From: Pandoraea sp.
GTDB lineage: Bacteria; Pseudomonadota; Gammaproteobacteria; Burkholderiales; Burkholderiaceae
DNA: 64,000 nucleotides
Reading direction: 5' to 3'
Assembly (NCBI RefSeq): GCF_004297875.1
Contig: NZ_SCSK01000024.1
Span: 20,180 to 84,179 of the forward strand
Position numbers and translations under genes: made by a program. Shown piece by piece: positions 30,155 through 39,238 of this stretch. The notes under the pieces are model-generated. The model had not been told where the DNA came from and did not search any database. It saw only the letters and a list, made by a program, of their open reading frames with translations. Position 1 is the first letter of the stretch. Each line of letters begins with the position of its first letter.

Positions 30155-32596
30155 TCACGCCAGCGTAAGCGGCTCGAACTGGCGCAGATCGACAGCGGCC
30201 TCGGCCGGCTGGTGCCAGGGATCGGGCTCGTCGCGCAGCGCGAACTGCAGGCGCTCCCACAGCGCGCGCCGGTTGGCCGCATCGTCGAGCACGCGCTTCT
30301 TGACGTAATCGAGTCCGACCCGGCCGACGTAGTGCACGGTGCGCTCGAGATACCAGCCTTCCTCTCGATACAACTGCAAAAAGGCGCCGGCATATTCGAG
30401 TACCTCCTCGTGGGTTTTCACCTTGACGAGGAATTGCGCGACTTCGGTCTTGATGCCGCCATTGCCGGCCACATAAATTTCCCAGCCCGAATCGACGCCG
30501 ATGATGCCGACATCCTTGATGCCCGACTCGGCGCAGTTGCGCGGGCAGCCCGACACCGCCAGCTTGACCTTGTGTGGCGCATACATGCGCCACAGCGCGC
30601 GCTCCAGCTCCTGGCCCATGCGGGTCGAGTCCTGCGTGCCGAAGCGGCACCATTCCGAGCCGACACAGGTTTTGACGGTGCGCAGCGCCTTGGCATACGC
30701 ATGGCCCGACGGCATGCCGAGGTCGGCCCAGATGGCCGGCAGATCCTCTTTCTTGACCCCGAGCAGATCGATGCGCTGGCCGCCGGTGACCTTCACCGCG
30801 GGCACCTGGTATCTGTCGACCACGTCGGCGATACGGCGCAGTTCGGCCGAGGTGGTCACGCCGCCCCACATGCGCGGCACCACCGAGTAGGTGCCGTCTT
30901 TCTGAATGTTGGCGTGCGCGCGCTCGTTGATGAAACGCGCCTGTGGATCGTCCTTGGCCTGATGCGGCCAGGTGCTGATCAGGTAATAGTTGAGGGCCGG
31001 ACGGCAGGTCGCGCAGCCATTGGGCGTGCGCCATTCGAGAAAGCGCATGGCCGCATCGAGCGAGAACAACTGGTGCTCGCGAATGGCCTGGCGCACCTCG
31101 GCATGGGTGTGATCAGTGCAGCCGCACAAAGCCTTTTGCTTGGGCGCGGCCGAGTAGTCGCCGCCCAGGGTGGTCATCAGGATTTGCTCGACCAGGCCGG
31201 TGCACGAGCCGCAAGAGGCCGAGGCCTTGGTGTGCTTGCGCACGTCTTCGAGCGTAAACAGGCCCTGCTGCTTGATCGCCTGCACGATGGTGCCCTTGCA
31301 CACGCCGTTGCAGCCGCACACTTCGGCCGTGTCGGCCATTTGCATCGCACGCTCGGCGCCGCCGTGGCCGGCATCGCCCAGATTCGCTTCGCCGAACATC
31401 AGCGTGTCGCGAATCGCCGCTATGTCGCGCCCTTCGCGCAGCAGCTTGAAGTACCACGCGCTATCTACGGTGTCGCCATAAAGGCAGGCGCCGATCAGCT
31501 TGTCGTCCTTGAGCACGAGTTTTTTGTAGACGCCACCGAGCGGGTCGGCCAGCGTGATTTCCTCGGCGCCGGGGCTGCCCATGAAATCCCCCGCCGAGAA
31601 CAGATCGATGCCGGTGACCTTGAGCTTGGTCGAGGTGACCGAGCCGGTATAGCGGCCGATGCCGAAGTGCGCGAGGTGATTGGCACACACCTTGGCCTGT
31701 TCGAACAGCGGCGCCACCAGTCCATAGGCCACGCCGCGATGGCTGACGCATTCACCGACCGCGTAAATGCGCGGATCGAAGGTCTGCATCGTGTCGTTGA
31801 CGACGATGCCGCGCTGGCAGTGAATGCCGGCCGATTCGGCCAGCGCCGTGTTGGGCCGGATGCCGACGGCCATGACCACCAGGTCGGCCGGAATTTCTTC
31901 TCCGCCGGCCAGACGCACGGCGCGCACGCGACCGGTCTCGCCGGGCCCGGTGCCCAGCAGCGCGGCGGTTTGCGCGCCAAGTTTGAAGTGCAGGCCGCGC
32001 GCCTCGAGCGATTGCTTGAGCAAGTCGCCGGCGGTGCGGTCGAGCTGGCGTTCCAGCAGCCACTCGGCCAGATGTACCACAGTGACTTGCATGCCGCGCG
32101 CGGCCAGGCCGTTGGCCGCTTCCAGACCGAGCAGTCCGCCGCCGATGACCACCGCGGCGCGGTAGCGCGCGGCGGCGTCGATCATCGCCTGCGTGTCGGC
32201 GATGTCGCGATAGGCCAGTACGCCGTCCAGATCGTGCCCCGGCACGGGCAGGATGAACGGGTCGGAGCCAGTGGCCAGCAACAGGCGGTCGTAGTCGCAA
32301 ACGATGCCGTCGTCGGTGCTGACCTGGCGCCGCACGCGGTCGATTTTGGTGACCTTCTTGCCCGTATGCAGGGTGATGCCATGCTCGCGATACCACTCGA
32401 ACGAGTTGAGTACGATCTGCTCGACGGTCTGCTCTCCGGCGAGCACCGGCGAGAGCAGAATCCGGTTGTAATTTGGATGCGGCTCGGCGCCGAACACCGT
32501 GATGTCATACATATCCGGGGCCAGTTTGAGGAGTTCCTCGATGGCGCGCACGCCCGCCATGCCGTTACCCACCATCACCAGTTTCATCTTCCGCAT
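30155..32596 (-). CDS. nirB: Nitrite reductase large subunit NirB
   Basis: NADH- and siroheme-dependent nitrite reductase, 813 residues. Order of domains: FAD-binding (GNGMAGVRAIEELL), NAD-binding (VVIGGGLLGLEAANGL), BFD-like [2Fe-2S] (CGCNGVCKG and CGSCTGLVE), then the sulfite/nitrite reductase halves. The [4Fe-4S]-siroheme cysteines are in CVGSEWCRFG and CPRNCAESG. The ATG at 32596 has GAGG upstream; the longer frame is not supported. First gene of the nitrate-assimilation operon, 44 nt downstream of the likely sigma-54 start. Confidence 0.95.
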   Translation of the reverse strand: MRKMKLVMVGNGMAGVRAIEELLKLAPDMYDITVFGAEPHPNYNRILLSPVLAGEQTVEQIVLNSFEWYREHGITLHTGKKVTKIDRVRRQVSTDDGIVCDYDRLLLATGSDPFILPVPGHDLDGVLAYRDIADTQAMIDAAARYRAAVVIGGGLLGLEAANGLAARGMQVTVVHLAEWLLERQLDRTAGDLLKQSLEARGLHFKLGAQTAALLGTGPGETGRVRAVRLAGGEEIPADLVVMAVGIRPNTALAESAGIHCQRGIVVNDTMQTFDPRIYAVGECVSHRGVAYGLVAPLFEQAKVCANHLAHFGIGRYTGSVTSTKLKVTGIDLFSAGDFMGSPGAEEITLADPLGGVYKKLVLKDDKLIGACLYGDTVDSAWYFKLLREGRDIAAIRDTLMFGEANLGDAGHGGAERAMQMADTAEVCGCNGVCKGTIVQAIKQQGLFTLEDVRKHTKASASCGSCTGLVEQILMTTLGGDYSAAPKQKALCGCTDHTHAEVRQAIREHQLFSLDAAMRFLEWRTPNGCATCRPALNYYLISTWPHQAKDDPQARFINERAHANIQKDGTYSVVPRMWGGVTTSAELRRIADVVDRYQVPAVKVTGGQRIDLLGVKKEDLPAIWADLGMPSGHAYAKALRTVKTCVGSEWCRFGTQDSTRMGQELERALWRMYAPHKVKLAVSGCPRNCAESGIKDVGIIGVDSGWEIYVAGNGGIKTEVAQFLVKVKTHEEVLEYAGAFLQLYREEGWYLERTVHYVGRVGLDYVKKRVLDDAANRRALWERLQFALRDEPDPWHQPAEAAVDLRQFEPLTLA

Positions 32597-32649
32597 TGCA
32601 ACCTCGCTCTTTGAATTGCGGCGCTGCCCGCGCTGCTTGAAAAGATTCG

Positions 32650-32665
32650 AGCAAGATGCATGCCA
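32650..32665 (-). promoter_or_regulatory. Sigma-54-type promoter of nirBD-nasA
   Basis: On the minus strand TGGCATGCATCTTGCT (32665-32650) has GG and GC separated by 10 bp, matching the -24/-12 consensus TGGCAC-N5-TTGCA well. The start would be near 32640, giving a 44-nt leader to nirB. Confidence 0.65.
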
Positions 32666-32715
32666 CGGCATAAAGGGGACGTGGTGCCGATGTCAACGGC
32701 GCATTCGCGCCGGCA

Positions 32716-32732
32716 CGCACCATCGCGGCGCA
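32716..32732. promoter_or_regulatory. NtrC-like binding site
   Basis: CGCACC-ATCGC-GGCGCA matches the NtrC dyad TGCACY-N5-GRTGCA at 10 of 12 positions. It lies 51 bp upstream of the minus-strand -24 element, though it abuts the plus-strand one. Confidence 0.4.
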
Positions 32733-32748
32733 TGGCGCGCACGTTGCC
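32733..32748 (+). promoter_or_regulatory. Possible sigma-54 promoter of narK
   Basis: TGGCGCGCACGTTGCC has the GG-N10-GC arrangement in the plus orientation, about 200 bp before narK. In GC-rich DNA a chance match is quite possible. Confidence 0.35.
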
Positions 32749-32950
32749 TGTGCCGTCTGGCCATATACGGGCATAAGGGCGCGCCGGCCTTGCATGGGGG
32801 CGCGGTGTCCCGGCCGGCTCGCCCACGCCGCGAAATGCTGCGCAGCGGCATGCCTCGGAGGCCCCCGGCCAGGCGCGCACGCCTGCGAAGGCGGGTGGCA
32901 TCGAACTTGCTCGATCCTTCGGATGACTCGACAACCGGGAGAGGTTTGCA

Positions 32951-34342
32951 ATGAAAAATCTGCTGATTTCGCTGCGCAGCGGTGACTGGCGCGCTTTGCT
33001 GGCGTGTTTCCTTTATTTCGATACCGGCTTCACCGTGTGGGTGCTATATGGGCCGCTGGCGCCTTTCATTGCCAAAGACATCGCCATGAGTCCGGCCCAG
33101 CAGGGATTCCTGGTGGCCGTGCCGGTGCTGGCCGCGGCGATCCTGCGCGTCACGCTGGGTAATCTGTATCAATCGGCCGATGGGCGGCGCATCGCCCTGA
33201 TGGGGATCTCGCTCTCAGCGCTGCCCGCCATTGTGTTGCCGTTGCTGCCTGGCGTGCCGTCGTATTCGCTGCTGCTGGTGCTGGGTGTGTTTCTCGGCGT
33301 AGGCGGCGCCAGTTTTGCGATCGCGCTGCCGATTGCCGGCAGCAACTATCCGCCGCGCGTGCAGGGGCTGGTGCTGGGTGTGGCCGCGGCCGGCAATATC
33401 GGCGCGGTGCTCGATGGCTTCTTGTTCCCGGGACTGGCGACGCACTTCGGTTGGCAGAAGGCGGCGGGCGCGGCGGTGATTCTGCTGGCCGTGGCCGCCG
33501 TGGCGGTGTTTCTGTGGGCGCGCGATCGCGCGCCCAAAGGCGGCAGTGCGGTGCGTGCGTTCGGCGGCTTCGTGCTGAACCTGGCCGGGTTGATGCTGTT
33601 GGTGCTGGCGGTGCCGGCGGGGTTGTTAGGCCAGGGCAGGACCGGCGTACTGTTGCTGCCGGTGCTGGGTGCGCTGCTGGCGATCGCGGTCTTGCCGTCG
33701 AAATACCGCACCGTGCTGGCCGAGCGCGACACTTGGGTGATCATGCTGATCTATAGCATCACTTTCGGCGGGTTCGTCGGCATGTCCTCGTATGTCACGC
33801 TGCTGCTGACCAATCTCTATCAGATGCCGAAAGTCGAGGCAGGCTTGTTCATGGCGCTGCTGGCCTTTACCGGCGCGATGGTGCGTCCGCTCGGCGGTTG
33901 GGCGGCCGATCGTATCTCGGGCGTGCGCGCGCTGCTCGCACTGCTTGCGTTGATTTCGCTGTGCGATCTGGCCTTCGCGATATGGATGCCACCGTTGGGC
34001 AGCGGTATCGCTCTGTTGTTGGTCCTGTATTTAGGTTTCGGCCTGGGCAACGGCGCCACGTTTCAATTGGTGCCGCATCGCTGGCAGGGCAAGACCGGCC
34101 TGATGTCGGGCATCATTGGCGCGGCTGGCGGCATTGGCGGGTTTTACTTACCGGTTGTCATGGGCATCGCCAAGGAAAGCACCGGTAGCTACCAAATGGG
34201 TTTTGCCACCTTTGGCGCGCTGGCCGGTTGCGCTTTCCTGTTGGTGGTGGCGCTGCGCGCGCAATGGCTGCGCTGGGCCGTGCTTGCGCCGGAAGCTGCC
34301 GGTCACGGAGAGGCGGCGCTGGCAGGGCTTCACGCGGAATAG
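32951..34342 (+). CDS. narK: NarK-type nitrate/nitrite MFS transporter
   Basis: 463-residue major facilitator protein with 12 predicted membrane helices. Nitrate-signature regions are GVGGASFAIALPIAGSNYPP and GLGNGATFQLVPHRW, the second containing the conserved G-x-G-N-G-A. It should import nitrate for NasA, possibly also exchange nitrite. GGGAGAGG is the ribosome site. Divergent from nirB, consistent with shared nitrogen control. Confidence 0.9.
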   Translation: MKNLLISLRSGDWRALLACFLYFDTGFTVWVLYGPLAPFIAKDIAMSPAQQGFLVAVPVLAAAILRVTLGNLYQSADGRRIALMGISLSALPAIVLPLLPGVPSYSLLLVLGVFLGVGGASFAIALPIAGSNYPPRVQGLVLGVAAAGNIGAVLDGFLFPGLATHFGWQKAAGAAVILLAVAAVAVFLWARDRAPKGGSAVRAFGGFVLNLAGLMLLVLAVPAGLLGQGRTGVLLLPVLGALLAIAVLPSKYRTVLAERDTWVIMLIYSITFGGFVGMSSYVTLLLTNLYQMPKVEAGLFMALLAFTGAMVRPLGGWAADRISGVRALLALLALISLCDLAFAIWMPPLGSGIALLLVLYLGFGLGNGATFQLVPHRWQGKTGLMSGIIGAAGGIGGFYLPVVMGIAKESTGSYQMGFATFGALAGCAFLLVVALRAQWLRWAVLAPEAAGHGEAALAGLHAE

Positions 34343-34423
34343 CCGGATGGGCGGGCCCGGCTCGAGGCGAGCGCCGGATTAGCCATGCGGCGCTGCACAA
34401 AAAACCAAATCGGCGTATGATTC

Positions 34424-34439
34424 GGGAAAACCCTAATAT
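34424..34439 (+). promoter_or_regulatory. GGGAAAACCC element followed by TAATAT
   Basis: GGGAAAACCC (34424-34433) then TAATAT (34434-34439). The same decamer, also followed by an AT-rich -10-like box, occurs at 18382-18391 before the DUF3563 gene. It may be a shared promoter element. Here a hairpin follows directly. Confidence 0.4.
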
Positions 34440-34440
34440 C

Positions 34441-34478
34441 CGGCGCTGCAAAGAAACAACCGCAGCGCCGGCTTTTTT
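34441..34478 (+). terminator. Terminator after narK
   Basis: CGGCGCTGC (34441-34449) pairs with GCAGCGCCG (34462-34470), followed by GCTTTTTT. A good intrinsic terminator lying between narK and the next MFS gene. Confidence 0.85.
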
Positions 34479-34507
34479 CGTGCCGTCGCAACACTGTCCC
34501 CCCACGC

Positions 34508-35749
34508 ATGCCAAAAGAATCCTGTCTTCCCCGTTCGGCGCAGCGCGCGCCCCTGGTGTCAAACACTGCGGTCACGGGGCAAATCGTTTCCACGGTCTTC
34601 TTCACTTTTTTGTGCTATCTGGCGATCGGCATTCCGCTGGCCATCCTGCCGTCATATGTGCATCTGGACCTGGGATACAGCTCGGTGGTCGCCGGGCTGG
34701 CAATCAGCGCGCAATACCTGGCGACTTTGCTGAGCCGGCCGCGCGCGGGGCGGACAGCTGACACGGTCGGACCCAAGCAGACGGTGCTATACGGTTTGCT
34801 GGCGTGCGGCGTGAGCGGTGCGCTGCTGTTCGTCTCGGCGCTGTGGCAGCACATGCCTGGCTTGAGCTTGCTGGCGCTGCTGGCAAGCCGCCTGGCGCTG
34901 GGCTGCGGCGAGAGCTTTGTCGGTACCGGGGCGATCACCTGGGGCATCGGCCAGGTGGGCGCGACCCATACCGCCCGGGTGATTTCCTGGAACGGCGTGG
35001 CAACCTACGGCGCGCTTGCGGTCGGCGCGCCGATTGGCGTCGCGCTGGAGCGCGCCTACGGCTTCTCGGCGGTCGGCGTGACGGTCATTGGCCTGGCGCT
35101 GGCCGGGTTCGGTCTGGCTCAGCTCAAGCGCGCCACGGCCATCGTGCATGGCGAGAAGCTTGCGTTTCGGGCGGTGCTCGGACGCGTTCTTCCGCATGGT
35201 CTCGGACTGGCGCTCGGCTCGGTCGGCTTCGGTGCCATTGCGACCTTTGTCACTTTGTTTTATGCGAGCCGCCACTGGCCCGATGCGGCCTTGACCCTGA
35301 CCGTGTTCGGCACTTGCTTTGCCGGCGTGCGCCTGCTGGGTGCCAACAGCATCAAGCGCTTCGGCGGCTTCCGGGTCGGCATCGTCTCGTTCTGCGTCGA
35401 ATTGCTCGGGCTGGGCCTGCTGTGGCTGGCGCCTGATCCGTCCGTCGCGCTGCTGGGCGCGGCGCTCTCCGGCGCAGGCTTCTCGCTGGTGTTCCCGGCG
35501 CTGGGCGTCGAGGCGGTCGGGCTCGTGCCGCCGCATAGCCGTGGCGCGGCGCTGGGCGCATACTCGGTGTTCCTCGATTTGTCGCTCGGTGTGACCGGGC
35601 CGGTCGCCGGGCTCGTGGTCAGCCAGTTCGGCTATGCCCAGGTGTTCCTGTTTGCCGCGCTCTCAGCGGCGCTGGGAGCATGCCTGACGCTTGGATTGCA
35701 TCGCCGCGCCCGGCGCGAGCCTCACTTGACGGTCGCAGGCGCGGAATAG
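34508..35749 (+). CDS. YhhS-family MFS transporter
   Basis: 413-residue, 12-helix major facilitator of the YhhS (UPF0226) branch. Characteristic stretches are [33 protein letters not shown] (the MFS A-motif region) and [17 protein letters not shown]. coli YhhS has been linked to arabinose or glyphosate efflux; substrate here is unknown. There is no clear Shine-Dalgarno before the ATG at 34508 and no clean promoter after the terminator, so the start is uncertain. Confidence 0.82.
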   Translation: MPKESCLPRSAQRAPLVSNTAVTGQIVSTVFFTFLCYLAIGIPLAILPSYVHLDLGYSSVVAGLAISAQYLATLLSRPRAGRTADTVGPKQTVLYGLLACGVSGALLFVSALWQHMPGLSLLALLASRLALGCGESFVGTGAITWGIGQVGATHTARVISWNGVATYGALAVGAPIGVALERAYGFSAVGVTVIGLALAGFGLAQLKRATAIVHGEKLAFRAVLGRVLPHGLGLALGSVGFGAIATFVTLFYASRHWPDAALTLTVFGTCFAGVRLLGANSIKRFGGFRVGIVSFCVELLGLGLLWLAPDPSVALLGAALSGAGFSLVFPALGVEAVGLVPPHSRGAALGAYSVFLDLSLGVTGPVAGLVVSQFGYAQVFLFAALSAALGACLTLGLHRRARREPHLTVAGAE

Positions 35750-36069
35750 ACGCCATGCCGGCTCACCCGCTGCCGTGGCTTCGGGATGGCGGGCAAGCGT
35801 GGATGATCCGGCCCTGACGCGCGCTGGCGCTGTGTTGCCGCTTGCATCGGCGAGGTATCGAGTTCGCTGGCAAAGCGCGTTTCGAGCCCGCCCTGGCCGC
35901 TCGTGCCGCTGCCTCGCATCCCTGCGTCGCCGAATTGTCCGGCGGTGAGTCCAAAGCCCATCGACGAATGGGTACCCAGGTGCGCGCTGCCGGCCAGCCC
36001 GGTCTGCGCCTGAGCCTGACACGCGACGAGCAGTGTCAGCGCACTCCCCAAACGAAGCAAGATTCGCAC
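35722..36069 (-). CDS. Possible small secreted protein, unknown function
   Basis: A GTG-started frame of 115 residues. The first 24 residues look like a signal peptide (basic start, hydrophobic ALTLLVACQ, cleavage after AQA). The mature part is rich in Gly, Ser, Arg and Gln ([20 protein letters not shown]). GGGGAAA lies upstream of the GTG. I recognise no family. It overlaps the 3' end of the convergent MFS gene by 28 bp. It could be an artefact of GC-rich open frames. Confidence 0.42.
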   Translation of the reverse strand: MRILLRLGSALTLLVACQAQAQTGLAGSAHLGTHSSMGFGLTAGQFGDAGMRGSGTSGQGGLETRFASELDTSPMQAATQRQRASGPDHPRLPAIPKPRQRVSRHGVYSAPATVK

Positions 36070-36551
36070 GGATAATTTCCCCGAAGTATGGCGATCGCGC
36101 TGCACTGGCACGATCGAAGCTCGCCAGTGTAAGCATCTTTGCCGCGTCTGGCGAATGCAGTGCGCCGATCGATGACACGATACGCGATGCACGGCGACCC
36201 GGTGTGTTTCATTGAGCGATCCGATCGCCATCGCTGCAACGCTCCGAACAACGACATCGCTCGCAGTCCGAGCGGAATTTCGTCCTCTGCTAACAGTCCT
36301 TCGATCCTTGCGCGGCACTTCGTGCCGCCCCGGCTGGCGTGGCATAGCGGGCATGATTGGCGCGCCGCGAGTGGCGCCGAGTGTCGGTGCGCGGCGTACC
36401 GCGCATGATGACCAGCGCCGTCTATATCGAGTTTATGATGTTAAGCATCATGGTTAACGCGGATGACGCCATCGCCATGATTCAGCATACAGTAACGCAC
36501 AGCTTTTCCCTTCACGGTGTCTCGCTTCACCTTTCGAGAAGGATATTTAAT
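36070..36551. other. Gap before DUF3311-SSS operon
   Basis: 482 bp with no supported gene. The only clear structure is the ATGATG/CATCAT dyad at 36435-36451. Confidence 0.5.
36435..36451. promoter_or_regulatory. ATGATG-TTAAG-CATCAT dyad operator candidate
   Basis: Perfect 6-bp arms (36435-36440 and 36446-36451) about 100 bp before the DUF3311 gene. Its size fits a dimeric regulator; the protein is unknown. Confidence 0.5.
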
Positions 36552-36761
36552 ATGTCGATACGCTGGCTTGCTGTACTGCCTTTCATAGGCATCCTAATCG
36601 GGACTGCATTTGTCAATCAGGTTGAACCTCTGGTGCTGGGCATGCCGCTGCTGCTGGCATGGCTCGTGATGTGGATTGTTTTGACGGCGGTCATCATGGC
36701 GATCATTTATGCCAACGATCCGGCCAATCACAGTGAGAATGGCAACTCGGAGACGAATTGA
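36552..36761 (+). CDS. DUF3311-family small membrane protein
   Basis: 69-residue protein with two hydrophobic helices (WLAVLPFIGILIGTAFV and LLLAWLVMWIVLTAVIMAII) and a polar, Asn-rich tail. DUF3311 proteins are usually encoded directly before SSS-family symporters and are thought to be accessory subunits. Its TGA overlaps the ATG of the symporter gene, giving tight coupling. AAGGA precedes the start. Confidence 0.88.
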   Translation: MSIRWLAVLPFIGILIGTAFVNQVEPLVLGMPLLLAWLVMWIVLTAVIMAIIYANDPANHSENGNSETN

Positions 36762-38233
36762 TGAATAGCGCTCTGCTCATTATTTTATTGGTGACTCTGT
36801 TTGCCCTGTTTCTCGGCGTGCGTGCACGCCGGGGGCGAGACATGAATCTCGAGCAATGGACCGTGGGCGGCCGCAGTTTTGGTACCGCTTTCGTGTTCCT
36901 GCTCATGGCCGGGGAAATCTATACGACCTTCACGTTCCTGGGCGGCAGCGGCTTTGCCTACGGCAAGGGCGCGGCGGTGTTCTACATTTTGGCTTACGGC
37001 GCACTGGCCTACATTCTTTCGTATTGGCTGCTGCCGCCGATCTGGCGCTTTGCCAAACGCGAGAGCCTGGTTTCCCAGCCGCACTACTTCGCCCGCAAAT
37101 ACAACAGCCCGGCGCTCGGCGTGCTGGTGGCGATTGTCGGCGTGATCGCGTTGATCCCTTACCTGGTATTGCAGTTCAAGGGACTGGGCATCATCGTGGA
37201 AACCGCTTCGTATGGCTCCATCTCGTCGACCCCGGCGATCTGGATAGGCGCGGTGGTGGTTGCCGCCTATGTGATGGCCTCGGGCGTGCGCGGTTCGGCC
37301 TGGAACGCCGTGGTCAAGGACACGCTGATTCTGGTGATGGTCATTTTCCTGGGCATCTACCTGCCGATACATTACTACGGCAGTCTGGGCTCGATGTTCC
37401 AGGCGGTCGATCAGGCCAAGCCGGGCTTCCTGAAGTTCTCCGACAAGGGCACCAGCGTCGTGTGGTTCCAGTCGACCGTGCTGCTGACCTCGCTGGGGTT
37501 CTTCATGTGGCCGCATACGTTCGGCTCGCTCTATACCGCCAAGAATGAGCGGATCTTCCGCCGCAATGCCGTGATGCTGCCGATTTACCAGCTGATTTTG
37601 CTGTTCGTGTTCTTTGTCGGTTTTGCCGCGGTGCTCAAGGTCCCGGGTCTCAAGGGCGGCGATATCGATCTGTCGCTGTTCAAGCTGTCGATTCAGACCT
37701 TCGATCCGTGGTTCGTCGGCGTGATCGGTGCGGCTGGCGTGCTCACGGCGCTGGTGCCGGGCTCGATGATCTTGATGTCCGCCTCGACGTTGCTTGCCAA
37801 CGATATTTATCGCGGCGGCATCGCGCATGGCGCCTCGGACGAAGCCACCAATCGCCTGGCGCGCTTCCTGGTGCCGGTGGTCGCTCTGGTCGCGGTTGGC
37901 TTCACGCTCAAAGGCGGCTCGACCATCGTGGCGCTGCTGCTGATGGGCTACAACTTCGTCACGCAGTTGTTCCCCGCCGTGGTTTGCAGCGTCGCGAAAA
38001 ACAACAAGGTGACCAAGCAGGGCGCTTTCTGCGGCATTCTGGTTGGCGTGCTGGCAGTGGTGGGCATTTCGATGACTCACAGCACGATCGGCAAACTGCT
38101 GCCGTTCCTGCCGGCCTCGATGCAGGATATCAACGTCGGCTTTGTCGCGCTGATCCTCAACATCCTTGTCACGATCGTCGTGAGTGCCATGACCCAGCCC
38201 AAGCACGGACTGGCTCAATCGTCGCAGGCCTGA
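36761..38233 (+). CDS. Sodium:solute symporter (SSS family)
   Basis: 490-residue, about 13-helix Na+-coupled symporter. Family features include WTVGGRSFGTAFVFLLMAGE near the start, the Na+-site helix with YLVLQFKGLG, and LVPGSMILMSASTLLANDIY. Relatives paired with DUF3311 proteins transport monocarboxylates (MctP-like) or similar small organic acids. The substrate here is inferred only at that level. Strong terminator at 38272. Confidence 0.9.
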   Translation: MNSALLIILLVTLFALFLGVRARRGRDMNLEQWTVGGRSFGTAFVFLLMAGEIYTTFTFLGGSGFAYGKGAAVFYILAYGALAYILSYWLLPPIWRFAKRESLVSQPHYFARKYNSPALGVLVAIVGVIALIPYLVLQFKGLGIIVETASYGSISSTPAIWIGAVVVAAYVMASGVRGSAWNAVVKDTLILVMVIFLGIYLPIHYYGSLGSMFQAVDQAKPGFLKFSDKGTSVVWFQSTVLLTSLGFFMWPHTFGSLYTAKNERIFRRNAVMLPIYQLILLFVFFVGFAAVLKVPGLKGGDIDLSLFKLSIQTFDPWFVGVIGAAGVLTALVPGSMILMSASTLLANDIYRGGIAHGASDEATNRLARFLVPVVALVAVGFTLKGGSTIVALLLMGYNFVTQLFPAVVCSVAKNNKVTKQGAFCGILVGVLAVVGISMTHSTIGKLLPFLPASMQDINVGFVALILNILVTIVVSAMTQPKHGLAQSSQA

Positions 38234-38271
38234 GGCCGGCTGCGCCGCGCGAGAACCGGTCCTCGGACCGC

Positions 38272-38308
38272 AATGCCGTTCGGCTCTGGCCGAACGGCAT
38301 TTTTTTTG
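38272..38308 (+). terminator. Terminator of DUF3311-SSS operon
   Basis: AATGCCGTTCGG (38272-38283) pairs with CCGAACGGCATT (38290-38301), followed by a run of T. Confidence 0.93.
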
Positions 38309-38450
38309 GTTCATCGCGGATTACCGGGGAAGGCGGCGCCGTGAGGCATGCGGTCCGCAAGATCGGTGTAAACACTAGGCCACCCGGTTTTTCCCGCTAG
38401 TTGGGAATTCTGGCTTGAAATAATGAGAGAAATTGACGATTCTTCAGCCC

Positions 38451-39218
38451 ATGAATCATCGTCAATCGCTTACCGATATCGCACAGCCAAGCTCGAAGGC
38501 GGGCGCCGATCGCGTGCTGTTCGTGCTGGCGACGCTCGCGCGGCATGGTCATCCGATCAACGCGCGCGACCTCGCGCAAAAGACTGCGCTGGCGCAAAGC
38601 ACTCTGTATCGCCAGATCGCGTTGCTCAAGCAATGGGGTTTCGTCGCCGAGATCGACGGCAAGTACGCGCCGGGGCCGGTGGGACTGCAACTGGCGATGG
38701 GTTTCGACCAGGCCTCGCACCTGGTGCACGAGGCGAAGCTGCCGATGGCCAGGCTGGCAGCTGAATCGGGCGAGAGCGTCGGGTTGATCGTCGCGGTCAA
38801 GGATCAGGCGGTGTGTCTGGAGATGGTGGAGAGCCAGCATTCATTGCGTTGCTCCTTCGAGAAAGGACGAGGCATTCCGCTGCTCGACGGCGCCTCGGCC
38901 AAGTCGTTGCTGGCGTTTATGCCGGGCTCGGCGGCCCGCCAGATCGTGACGGATTTGCTGGATGCCAAACCCAAGCGGCAGGCGCAATTGTTCGCCGAGT
39001 TGGAACAGATTCGCGAGCGCGGCTTCGTCGTGACCGAGGGCGAGGTCGATCCCGGCGTGTGGGGCATCAGTGCGCCGCTGTTTCGCCAGCCCGGCAAAGC
39101 CGCCGGCACGCTGACCCTGATGGCGCCCGCGACACGTGCGCATCAGAAGACGCAACAACTGATTGACGCAACCCTTGCGACCGCCCGGGTTATCTCGGCG
39201 CGGCTGCAAGATTTTTGA
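38451..39218 (+). CDS. IclR-family transcriptional regulator
   Basis: 255-residue regulator with an N-terminal winged HTH (RVLFVLATLARHGHPINARDLAQ, then STLYRQIALLKQWGFV) and a C-terminal IclR effector domain (SCSFEKGR-like core and GVWGISAPLF). Located upstream of an amino-acid ABC transporter and hutG, which it probably controls. The ATG at 38451 lacks a good ribosome site; a TTG at 38433 with GAGAG before it is an alternative. Confidence 0.85.
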   Translation: MNHRQSLTDIAQPSSKAGADRVLFVLATLARHGHPINARDLAQKTALAQSTLYRQIALLKQWGFVAEIDGKYAPGPVGLQLAMGFDQASHLVHEAKLPMARLAAESGESVGLIVAVKDQAVCLEMVESQHSLRCSFEKGRGIPLLDGASAKSLLAFMPGSAARQIVTDLLDAKPKRQAQLFAELEQIRERGFVVTEGEVDPGVWGISAPLFRQPGKAAGTLTLMAPATRAHQKTQQLIDATLATARVISARLQDF

Positions 39219-39238
39219 GAAAGCCCTTGGAGACCCCC

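Larger units (their letters stand above)
32597..32950. other. Divergent nirB / narK control region
   Basis: 354 bp, no gene. It carries two sigma-54-like promoters, one on each strand, and an NtrC-like dyad, listed separately. Confidence 0.6.

Noticed and set aside
30119..32614. Plus-strand open frame of about 830 codons opposite nirB
   Set aside because: Shadow of nirB.
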